Shown here piece after piece: positions 9,109 to 17,229 of a stretch of DNA of 17,229 bases. The stretch comes from Asterionellopsis glacialis. Its lineage: Eukaryota > Bacillariophyta > Plagiogrammaphyceae > Rhaphoneidales > Asterionellopsidaceae. The translations under genes and the position numbers were made by a program. The DNA is taken from positions 16,189-33,417 of the forward strand of contig WKLE02004309.1 in the NCBI GenBank assembly GCA_014885115.2, read 5' to 3'. Below the pieces are notes generated by a model that was not told the origin of the DNA, searched no databases, and saw only the letters and a list, made by a program, of their open reading frames with translations. Within the stretch, counting starts at the first letter, position 1. The number at the start of each line of letters is the position of its first letter.

Positions 9109-10356
9109 TCAATCGTACTCAAGTGTCAATGCATCTGGGAAATTTTGAACATCAGAAGTTGATTCGCGAGTGTAAACACAATATGCAAGAGTTCGGGAAG
9201 TGCTGTTGCTTGTATTTCCCAATCCTTTATGTAGCGTTCGATAGTCAAAAAGCAAAATCTGCCCCTTTCGTAACAAGGGTGCAACCTTTGGGAGTTTTTC
9301 ATCATCTAAGGACCAGACATCACCTACATCTTCATCTAATGTTTGATGTGTTCCTGGTAACAACCTTGTGGGACCCAACTCGGCCGTCAAATCCACAAGA
9401 GGGACAAAAACATCTATGTACCCTTCGTCAGGTCCATCTCGGTGCCATCCTTGAGATCTTGAACCAGGTTTGTTTATTAAGAAGCCTGCAGCTGCAACCG
9501 AGGACGAAGATTCATCGTTATTGGAAGTGTCATCGTTCCAATCCCACATGGCATGCATTATAGGTTGCACAAGTATATCTAGACTTTTGTGAAATTCTTT
9601 TATCGCATCCACTTGTTCAGTATTCCATGGCGTTCCTAAATCAGGCTTTGTCGTTGACGAACCATGATTATCATTTCGACCAAACCAATGCACTGGCATA
9701 TCATAACGTCGTCCTCCTTCATCGCGACAAACAACTTCTCGAAATCGAAATGGACCATCTTCAACCCCTGTCGGATCAACTCCACGGTTTTTAATTTTTT
9801 GTTGAAGTTCATCCAGACGTGATATCGCAGCATCATTCGTCCGGTCACATATGCGAGGATCAATCAAACTTTGAATGCTATTCGCATCATGATTGGTTTT
9901 GTCTCCTCCTTCACCAGCCCCAGTGCGAGCACCACCCACTAGAGCACATAAGCCAAATTGTTCCAGATTCATGGCAGCTGCTTGTACCCAATCATTCTTG
10001 GCAATATCAGCAGGGCAAGTCAGGATGTCCTGGTAATCGCAAGGAACAATCACTTTCGGGTACAAAGATTTGGTGTTGTCGACAATATTGTTTGTTTCCA
10101 GATTGTTCAGCATTACCATCGATAAATTTCTCCGACGAGATGGAGCATACATATATGTGCTTAGCACCTGATGTTTGCGATCACAACTACTGCTCCTTCT
10201 ACTATATCCATCACCAAACTTTCGTCGAGCTCCACAAATTCCAAAGGAAGATACAGGGAAATTCGAAAGAAACACAATGGAACACAGTAATAGCAATCTG
10301 TTTGAAGCATACTTTTCAAACACTGGTCCACATTTTTCAAGAAACGACGAAATCAT
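9109..10356 (-). CDS. Phytanoyl-CoA dioxygenase (PhyH) family protein, plastid-type presequence
   Basis: Single exon, 415 aa. Members are Fe(II)/2-oxoglutarate-dependent oxygenases that hydroxylate lipids or small metabolites. The facial triad is visible as WHRDGPDEGY with H305 and D307, and the distal His is H376 in RTLHKGLGN. R388 (TSRTLAYC) is the likely 2-oxoglutarate anchor. LGPTRLLPGTHQ at 327-338 is a typical PhyH core segment. The N-terminus has a hydrophobic core at 20-36 (LLLLCSIVFL) ending in VSS, followed by FGICGARRK, which suits an ER signal plus plastid transit peptide with Phe at the cleavage site. An Arg/Ser-rich stretch to about 80 supports a transit peptide. This differs from the peroxisomal location of the human enzyme. 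The substrate cannot be deduced. Start context AGAAATGAT is acceptable, and no better upstream ATG was found. Confidence 0.85.
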   Translation of the reverse strand: MISSFLEKCGPVFEKYASNRLLLLCSIVFLSNFPVSSFGICGARRKFGDGYSRRSSSCDRKHQVLSTYMYAPSRRRNLSMVMLNNLETNNIVDNTKSLYPKVIVPCDYQDILTCPADIAKNDWVQAAAMNLEQFGLCALVGGARTGAGEGGDKTNHDANSIQSLIDPRICDRTNDAAISRLDELQQKIKNRGVDPTGVEDGPFRFREVVCRDEGGRRYDMPVHWFGRNDNHGSSTTKPDLGTPWNTEQVDAIKEFHKSLDILVQPIMHAMWDWNDDTSNNDESSSSVAAAGFLINKPGSRSQGWHRDGPDEGYIDVFVPLVDLTAELGPTRLLPGTHQTLDEDVGDVWSLDDEKLPKVAPLLRKGQILLFDYRTLHKGLGNTSNSTSRTLAYCVYTRESTSDVQNFPDALTLEYD

Positions 10357-11308
10357 TTCTTGGCGAAGTACGAGCAGTAAAGAACTGCAGATGACAACTT
10401 ATTGTAGACGTTGGACTGCAACGGCATCAGCGCAAACTCTTGGTAATTGTGTGCCAGACAGCTAGATGCAGCGAAGAGTGCAGATTGATGTACAGGTATC
10501 GGCCGTATTCTCATATTGCTAGATTTCGCGACTCGACCGCCCGATGGTCGATGATGTTGTCGATCATAATAATCGCTCTCTTCGTCATCCGATCATCCCC
10601 CCGTCGTCACCCTTGTCACGCATGTTTTTGGTGGATCCAGATCGATCTTTTAGGAGAAAGTCCTACGTACGTGGTAGAGCAATACTTTGCGAAACTCAGT
10701 GTCATCTGTTTAGAGATACCATGTGCGGTAGAACATAGTTACCTTTTAGTTCAACGGAAGATATCGCTTCAGTCATGCCTAAGTAGCACAGGTTCAAAAT
10801 TTCTATTTTCTTATTTAACCGATAATCGTTATATAGTTTAGAGAATGTACACTGAAAAATTCAATTACTTTTAAATTTCAGATAATGGAGAATCCTCTCC
10901 GTTGAGCGTTGAAAATGAACTTCCTTAATTATTCGTACTCACTTTATTCTCGCCAAATAAGGGGACAGACTCCAAATTGCCATATACTGTAGGACGAACT
11001 AAGTACCTACGGTACTATAAAAAATGGGGAAAGAATAGCCAGTAGTGAGAATATTATGTACTTCTTTGGTGACGAGTCCGGCTTGTGTGGTTTGATTGGA
11101 TAATTATTTAACAGCATATTTTGATGATAAACAAGTTGATGGTGATGAAACTCAACCGTCACAGTTTATGCAGCAACCAGTCCAGGGTGAGTGAGTCTGC
11201 AAGCAAAGAATCTGCAGAGCACCAGGACGTAGACAACAAAGAGTCATCGTTATCCTCGATATATATGTATCGGAGACGAAAAGTGATATTGTAGATTTCT
11301 AAAACACC
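10357..11308. promoter_or_regulatory. Divergent intergenic region, dioxygenase and propeller-protein genes
   Basis: This is a 952-base space between divergent start codons. An open frame on the plus strand (10440-10841) has no family resemblance and is taken as chance. A perfect hairpin, AGTACC-TAC-GGTACT, lies at 11002-11016, directly followed by TATAAAAAA. A TATA-like ATATATAT at 11259-11266 sits 43 bases before the start at 11309. Nothing else was recognised. Confidence 0.4.
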
Positions 11309-14300
11309 ATGAGACGATTTAGACTTCTCATCACGACATTTGCTGTCTTGATGGGTAAAATTTCGTCTGCTGTACCGAATGGATTCGAAGAGGAAACTGT
11401 TTTTAAAATTCAGAATGGACAAGGAACTGCTTTCGATTTGACAAATAATGGAAATTTATTCGTTACCTACAAGCAAGGAAAAGTTTTTATGTATCCCTTT
11501 AATGATGGAAATCCAGGGTCACGTGATCTTGTACTTGACATGGTCAGCAAAGTTTGTACAAATGGTGATCGTGGAATTCAATCTGTGACAGCACACCCTA
11601 ACTTTTCAAACAATGGTTTTGTCTACATTTATTACACTTACAAAAAATATGGAAATTGCGACACCTATGGTGATGGTGGCCGAAACCCCGTTGATCGCTT
11701 ATCTCGATTCAGATTGAATAATCAAAAGAAGCTTGTAGACGAAACAGTATTTTTGGAAGCAAACACTTATCTCCGTACTCGTGATGGCGGTGGCATCATC
11801 TTTGGTAATGATGGAAAACTCTGGGTTACTGTCGGTGATCATGGTAAGTGACAAATAGAAATGTTCCGAATGATGATAAAGATATGTGCGTAGATCATAA
11901 CGTTTCTCATACATTTCACGTTCTTTGATTTTTCATCGGTAAGGATTTGTATCTGCTGCACAAAGCACAGCTAGCTTGCATGGAGCGGTGATACGACTAA
12001 ATGATGATGGAAGCATTCCCGGCGACAACCCGTACTCAACAAATCCAAGATGCAACGAGAATGGCGATTCTCCGACAGATCAAGACTGTCCAGAATTATG
12101 GGCTAATGGACTTCGTAATCCATTTAGTTTAAACAAAAACATGAATAAAAGGGATGTCACAGAGTTTATGATCAATGGTAAGTGATTTTTATTTTTTACG
12201 TTATTTGAAGTCAAAACTATATTTTGCAGAAATCTGACGAAATTCTGTTTCTTTCAATACATCAAGATGTTGGTGCTTCAGATTGGGAATCATGCTACCA
12301 GGCAGGTACGAAGTACGAGAAGTCTAATTATGGATGGAGATTGAGGGAAGGCCTTTGTAAAATTCACACTAGAAGCAATTGTGATAATTACCCCCAAAAC
12401 TTTGAAGAACCATATCACTTTTACGAGCATGATAGCGGCGGTTCCGGTGCAATGGCAGCAGGAACGTATATACCGGATGGTTGGCACAGCGACTACAATG
12501 GGTGTTATTTTTACTCAGATATTGTGTTTCACAACATTTATCTCATGTGCGAAGGTGGCAATCCATGCTTTGCATGTAATCCTCCGAGATCCGACAAGAA
12601 GGTTGAGATTTTCTCCAATAATGAAAGGAGTGTAGTTGCGATGAAATTTTTGCCCTATCAGGGTAGGCAAGCCCTGTATTACATCGACATTTACGAAGGA
12701 ACATTCAGGCGTGTATGGAAAACTGGTGATAATAGCAACGCCAAACCAATCGCTCAAATTTCTTATAGTCAAAGCAATTTAGCTGTAGAATTTGATGGAG
12801 GTAATAGTTATGATACTGACGGAAATATCGTTTCTTATCGGTGGAACTTTGGGGACGGCTCCACTACAGCTGCTGGTGTGAAAGTAGATCATGAATATTC
12901 TGAATCGGGAGTGTATGAAATAACATTGACGGTTCAAGATAACGAGGGGCTTGAAGATCAAGAGACAGCCACCATCCAAGTTGGAAAGGGTCCTGAACCA
13001 AAAATTCAGTTACCGAGGAAGGAATCGAAGTTTGAAGTTGGAGATTCCTTTATCTTGATGGGTTATGCAATTGATGACAATGGTGAGGAAGTACCAAGCA
13101 CAAATTTGAAATGGGACATCCTCCAATGGCACGGAAAGCTCCACACGCATGAGTTCACCACTGTTTATGGAAATGAAGTTACTGTTTACGGTGCTCCTCC
13201 ACCTGAAGATCCGTACTCTGTAACAAGTAGTCATTTGGAAATCCGACTAACAGCTACGGACAGAAATGGATTGTCCTCAACCGTATCTCAAGATTTCTGG
13301 CCCGCTCTTGCTGACATTAGCTTTACAACAGATCCACCTGGACTAGAACTTCTATTGATGGATGATGAGTTTCCCTTTGATTCGCCAACTATTACTTTCA
13401 CAACTTGGGCAGGTCATAATTTATATGTAGAAGCACCTCAGCGCCAATTGCGCGGTGAATACGAATACGAATTTGAGTCTTGGTCAGACGGTGGGGCAAG
13501 GAAGCATATTGTCTACGTTGCGAATTCAAATAATACTCCCCTCAAAGCAACCTACAAGATTAGTGAAATTCGAAGAACACATATCCTTATGGACAGGGGG
13601 GACCGGATAGAAAAAGGCAATACTAAACTCTCTGATACGTCGAGATACTCAATAAAATTGGAAGACGACTGTACACTTGCTATACGAGAAAAATCCAATA
13701 CAGCGGTATTAGCAAGGCTTGGTACAGAAGTTTCTGATGACACTTGTTATGCTAAAGTACAGGGTGATTGCAATTTTCTCATCAAATCTGATAAACATGG
13801 CGCCCTCTTTCAATCTAAAACTAGTGCTGTTGCAAATGATGGTTGTTTTTTGGCAGTATTTCCAGGGGAATCAAATATGAATATTGGAATGTTTTTTGGG
13901 TCTCAGGGGACGGAAACACCCCCCTCGTGGATGGTAGAACTTGACGACCTTCCACCTACAATTGCTCCAACCAAATTACCTACTCGTTTACCTACATCTG
14001 CACCCACCAAGTTACCTACTCGTTTACCTACATCTGCTCCGACCAAATTACCTACTCGTTTACCTACATCTGCACCCACCAAGTTACCTACTCGTTTACC
14101 TACATCTGCACCCACCAAGTTACCTACTCGTTTACCTACCACTACACCCACCAAGTTGCCTACTCGTTTACCTACCTCTACACCTACCAAGTCACCCACA
14201 GTTGAACCTACCAAATTACCAACTTCTTCACCAACTGCTTGCACGTTGGGGCAGTATAATGACCCATGTGAGAATCATTCTGATTGTTGTTCATACCATT

Positions 14301-14440
14301 GTTCCTACGGGAACAAGTGTCGTCATGTAAAGTATGAATTTGTCATGACATCCAAACAAAGACAAAAAAGAATAAATGTGTTTAATGATGATCAAGCATG
14401 GAATGATTTTCCTGGTAATTTCCGACTACGACGGAAATAA
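11309..14440 (+). CDS. Secreted mosaic protein: sugar-dehydrogenase/HHIP-like propeller, PKD, lectin-like, PT-repeat and cysteine-knot modules
   Basis: Three exons, 11309-11843, 11944-12177 and 12267-14440, give 980 aa; both introns (100 and 89 nt) are GT-AG. Residues 1-21 form a signal peptide. A glucose/sorbosone-dehydrogenase-type beta-propeller spans about 25-410, with GDRGIQSVTAHPNF, the IIFGNDGKLWVTVGD strand, WANGLRNPFS, INDVGASDWE across the second splice, and NYGWRLREG. A PKD domain follows (about 414-495, with YRWNFGDGS), then a beta-rich region to about 690. Residues 700-815 resemble a degenerate bulb-lectin fold (SIKLEDDCTLAI, AKVQGDCNFLIK). Next come a Pro-Thr stalk (823-912), a six-Cys module (915-941) and a basic tail. 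The exon 3 acceptor at 12266 was chosen because it restores the family motif; a pyrimidine-rich upstream acceptor gives an immediate stop. It is probably a cell-surface or extracellular carbohydrate-binding protein. Whether it is an enzyme is doubtful. Confidence 0.85.
13964..14235 (+). repeat. 36-bp tandem repeat encoding the Pro-Thr stalk
   Basis: Six full 36-base units (13964-14179), each encoding APTKLPTRLPTS or a near copy, are followed by a degenerate tail to about 14235 (TPTKSPTVEPTKLPTSSPT). Units 1 and 3 share GCTCC-ACCAAATTA, while 2, 4 and 5 share GCACCCACCAAGTTA. The units therefore alternate in a 72-base pattern, pointing to duplication of a dimer. Thr/Ser/Pro-rich stalks of this sort are usually O-glycosylated spacers in secreted algal proteins. 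Copy number may vary between strains. The minus strand stays open across the repeat only because of its periodicity. Confidence 0.92.
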
Positions 14441-14868
14441 TGATGCCACGGCGGTGCAGTAGTATTGCAGTCTATATAGTTGAAATCAAAATTGGTTTTC
14501 TTCCATTAGACTCCAACACAGGGACAGGCCATACATCTAATATGAAAAGCTTTCACTGAAAACCAGCAAATGATTGTGAAGATAGATACATACAAATTCA
14601 TAAAAAGAGACACTCTATTTATTTAGTGTGTTAACGAAACTCCTTAGCTTTCTATAGTTTTTATAACATTCTTCTTTAAAATAATATATACAAAAAAATA
14701 CGCGTATGCAGGAAAACAAAGTTTGTAGTATTGTCATGAAAAGAACTGAACAAAATCTTTTTTGTAAACATTTCCTGGAACTCTTTTTCATCTTTTCTGC
14801 TTCTTTCGTTGTTGCTATGCTGCTCGTGGCCCTTCCAGAATTCCATCTTTGTTTTCTTGCTCCGGTAG
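14441..14868. other. Convergent 3' intergenic region, no gene recognised
   Basis: This 428-base AT-rich space lies between the stops of the propeller-protein gene and the kinase gene. TTTATT near 14619 gives AATAAA on the minus strand, about 245 bases after the kinase stop. The open frames crossing it are shadows of the kinase end or random. Nothing else was seen. Confidence 0.4.
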
Positions 14869-16314
14869 TCAGGCGGCCAACGCACCTCCGCCTGTCTTCC
14901 TTTCAATATCATCAACAGCTTCCAATAGTTCAACACCTTTCTTGTTATCTTCTTTCTTGAGTGCTGCTGTGTCTGCAGCGGTAGTAGTCGTATCTTGGAT
15001 GGAACTTCGTTTCTTTCTACTCTTCTTGGCATCTTCTCTTTTACTTACTAATTCAAAGGATGACTGTCGTTGTAACAAGTCTAAACCTGTTGTATCACCC
15101 TTACGGAGTGATATAATTTCTTTCTTGACGGTCTTATAACAGGATTCCATCGATGGTCTGTATTCAGCATGGTGTTCCCAACTTCGTCTCAGCAATAGTT
15201 TCAGTGGTGATGACCAATACCGACTAATAGGTGGTCGTTCATCGCCTTCAATGACCATGTCTTGATGATCATGTTTTCCCATACCATCGTAGGGTACTTG
15301 AAGTGTAATGGATTGCCAAAGGAGCAATCCAAATCCATAGACATCTACAGCTTTTCCGTAGGGTTGATGAAGTGCAACCTCGGGTGACATGTACCGTCTT
15401 GATCCTGTATTCCCCGACAAGCTGTATTGACCTTGTTCCACTTCCTTGCGTGGATGTAATTCCTTGGCAAGTCCAAAGTCAAATAATTTGACATCTCCTC
15501 TTAGATCAAACCCAACATTATCAGGTTTTAAATCACGAAAGATAATGTCCTTGGAATGGAGGTAGAGGAGAGCAGATGCTACATCCATGCATACCTCAAG
15601 ACGGTCACTTAGGAATTCCTCCTTGTCCAATGGATTCGTAAGTTGAATGTCTTTCCAATCCACAATTTGATCTTCCAGAGTGCCTTGCAATTTGTCCAAA
15701 ATGATAAAGTATCCCATTTCTTGACAGAATGCAAATCCAGATGTCCCTGCAGCACCCATACCGCGTAATTTGATAATATGAGGATGTGACAGAGATGCTA
15801 AAAATTTGGCTTCCACTACCAAATCAGCAGCACCTGTACGGAACCGATTCATATTATCCATAATGTCCTTGGATAAAAATTTACAGGCATATCTTGGTTC
15901 ACCTTGTTCTTCTTTTTCACATCGTCGTACATTATTCGCCACATGCAAACGATTTTCTTTTTGAAGTGGTGAACGTACCTTTTGTTGATAATCACCCGTA
16001 TTCTCTTCCATGAGATGAATGGCTTGGACTTCACACACTTTACTAAAGCCACCATTTCCCAGCAATTTACCAAGTTGAATTTCTTCCATACGGAATCGTG
16101 GAACACACTTTTCCATATTAGGATTGACAATGCGTGATTCCTTTGACATTTGACGTGCTACACGACTTGCTGTAGTCCATGCCTTGCGTCCAACTTCACT
16201 GATTTCGCCATCAACCAAATGGCTCGTTGTATCTTGTTGGAGTTGAATGGTAGTAGTACTGTCCAACCAGCTTTGATGCTGTTGGATTTGTTCCTGTAGT
16301 TGTTGTTGCGTCAT
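14869..16314 (-). CDS. Protein kinase, TKL-like, probably Ser/Thr
   Basis: Single exon, 481 aa, start in a strong CACCATGAC context. The N-terminus is Gln-rich (1-30). Catalytic motifs: Gly-rich loop GNGGFSKV at 86-93; beta-3 Lys K145 in YACKFL; helix-C Glu E168; catalytic loop FRDLKPDN at 259-266 with D261, K263 and N266, where the usual His of HRD is Phe; DFG at 279-281; activation segment to MSPEV at 309-313; DVYGFGLLLW at 324-333; and the conserved Arg in EYRPSME. The set is complete, so it should be active. The GNTGSRRYMSPE signature and the DVYGFG helix point to TKL-type kinases common in plants and diatoms. Spacing from the Gly loop to K145 is about 52 residues, some 35 more than usual, so the N-lobe carries an insert (about 98-140). 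The Lys/Arg-rich tail (about 413-435) could be a nuclear signal. The substrate is unknown. Confidence 0.9.
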   Translation of the reverse strand: MTQQQLQEQIQQHQSWLDSTTTIQLQQDTTSHLVDGEISEVGRKAWTTASRVARQMSKESRIVNPNMEKCVPRFRMEEIQLGKLLGNGGFSKVCEVQAIHLMEENTGDYQQKVRSPLQKENRLHVANNVRRCEKEEQGEPRYACKFLSKDIMDNMNRFRTGAADLVVEAKFLASLSHPHIIKLRGMGAAGTSGFAFCQEMGYFIILDKLQGTLEDQIVDWKDIQLTNPLDKEEFLSDRLEVCMDVASALLYLHSKDIIFRDLKPDNVGFDLRGDVKLFDFGLAKELHPRKEVEQGQYSLSGNTGSRRYMSPEVALHQPYGKAVDVYGFGLLLWQSITLQVPYDGMGKHDHQDMVIEGDERPPISRYWSSPLKLLLRRSWEHHAEYRPSMESCYKTVKKEIISLRKGDTTGLDLLQRQSSFELVSKREDAKKSRKKRSSIQDTTTTAADTAALKKEDNKKGVELLEAVDDIERKTGGGALAA

Positions 16315-17229
16315 GGTGTATTGTTTGTTTCTTTATTACAGAGAGAGTTTTAAAGTGAACCTCACGATGTTGGCATAAAAGAGAGTAATGCTTTGTATCG
16401 TGTTGAAAAAACAATAAGTGCGACGTTACAATGACTCTCAAATCAGAATATTCTTCTTCTATTCTGTCTGCTACGACATTTACTTACTAGGATCTACGAC
16501 AGAAGATGTTATCCTTTTGGTTTTCTCTCCTGACGCCAACTAAAATTTTAGAATGCCAGTTGAGTACCAGGTTACGGAATGGTCCATGTACCACCTCGCT
16601 GGGTATCTGTATTATATATAAAAGAAATAATATATTTACAAGCCATGCAGTCTTTAGTCGTTTCTCGAGTGAAGAAACGCGAAAGTAAAGAGTGACAACT
16701 CATGTCACTTAAATAGACGATTGAACATAAGCCCATTCGGTATTCAATCGAATTTACTTACATCAAACGAATTTCTACTTATGATCCGGCGAGCAAGGAA
16801 GCTCCGAAAATTCTGACGTAGTATATAGAACCATGATCTTTCCCCCCCAAAGTCAAGTAACCAAATCTTACTGAGATTCTCTCCAGATAAGATATTTTTA
16901 TCAGTTCCGCGGAAACAGCTATCATTCATCGTTCTGAAACAATGACTTTATACTGAATATCTAATACAACGTAATATTTAAGGTGAATCTTTTAGAAACA
17001 GCTTTCTGAAGGTCAGAAGAAAAATTAGTCATAGACTATTTGCTATAGACCCACAATGACCAATAAGATTCTTTACGAACCTTTGATCGTTCTACTGAAT
17101 CCCATACGCTTTTTACATCTGAAAGGTAGTAGGGCTAGATATAAAAATTCAAGCGATTATGTATACAATGTATTGGCTAATCGTGAAAATACCCAAGTAG
17201 CGTATAATACAACTATAGTTCGTTTCATA
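16315..17229. other. Intergenic region upstream of the kinase, to the window end
   Basis: These 915 AT-rich bases hold the kinase promoter and 5' leader near 16315-16500. The short open frames at 16506-16688 and 16744-16929 lack any family resemblance. A perfect inverted repeat, AGTGACA-5-TGTCACT, lies at 16691-16709. A TATATATAAAA-like run is present near 16613. No gene was recognised up to the window end. Confidence 0.4.

Noticed and set aside
9819..10394. Open frame of 191 aa on the plus strand
   Set aside because: It is antisense to the N-terminal half of the dioxygenase and has a Cys/His-rich random look with no motif.
10440..10841. Open frame of 133 aa in the divergent promoter region
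   Set aside because: The frame opens at a non-ATG codon, composition is random and no domain was seen.
11844..11943. C/D-box snoRNA in the first intron of the propeller gene
   Set aside because: ATGATGA fits a C box, but no CTGA D box follows in the intron.
13903..14244. Val-Gly-rich open frame on the minus strand
   Set aside because: Pure antisense of the 36-base Pro-Thr repeat; a multiple-of-three repeat keeps all frames open.
16744..16929. Open frame of 61 aa on the minus strand
   Set aside because: Short, AT-rich, with no motif and no splice partner that extends it.

Overview
The window looks like nuclear DNA of a diatom or a close stramenopile alga. The reasons are short GT-AG introns (about 78-241 nt) inside eukaryotic gene families, AT-rich intergenic DNA, a secreted protein with a Pro-Thr repeat stalk, and two proteins whose N-terminal hydrophobic signal ends just before a Phe. 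That last feature is the ASAFAP-like cleavage motif of secondary red plastids. No prokaryotic operon, tRNA, rRNA, CRISPR array or intact transposon was recognised.

Layout. Eight genes alternate strictly in strand (+ - + - + - + -), so every intergenic space is either a shared promoter or a shared 3' region. (1) 164-1151 +, membrane-anchored divergent cyclophilin, 2 exons. (2) 1753-4978 -, family X DNA polymerase (pol lambda type), 7 exons, 888 aa as rebuilt here. It has a BRCT domain and, ahead of it, a probable FHA domain. (3) 5425-6010 +, mitochondrial cytochrome bc1 complex subunit 7, 2 exons; its intron holds a cluster of perfect palindromes. (4) 6499-7395 -, mTERF-like protein with a plastid-type presequence. 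(5) 7912-8972 +, decayed cytochrome P450 that has lost its N-terminus and the region before the heme loop. (6) 9109-10356 -, phytanoyl-CoA dioxygenase-like Fe(II)/2-oxoglutarate enzyme with a plastid-type presequence. (7) 11309-14440 +, 980-aa secreted mosaic protein, 3 exons: sugar-dehydrogenase/HHIP-like propeller, PKD domain, beta-rich and lectin-like modules, six 12-residue Pro-Thr repeats and a six-cysteine knot. (8) 14869-16314 -, tyrosine-kinase-like (TKL) type protein kinase.

The genes do not form one pathway. They cover DNA repair, respiration, plastid functions, the cell surface and signalling, as is usual for a eukaryotic neighbourhood. The strongest candidate novelty is the FHA-BRCT-polymerase X fusion: a gap-filling repair polymerase that seems to carry its own phosphothreonine-binding module. 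Also worth attention are two stop-free, frame-preserving introns in the polymerase thumb, the palindromes in the bc1 subunit intron, recurring GGTA/TACC palindromes in two divergent promoter regions, the sugar-dehydrogenase-like protein lacking the usual catalytic His, and the P450 relic.

All exon boundaries were worked out by hand from GT-AG signals, reading phase and family similarity; no alignment or transcript data were available.
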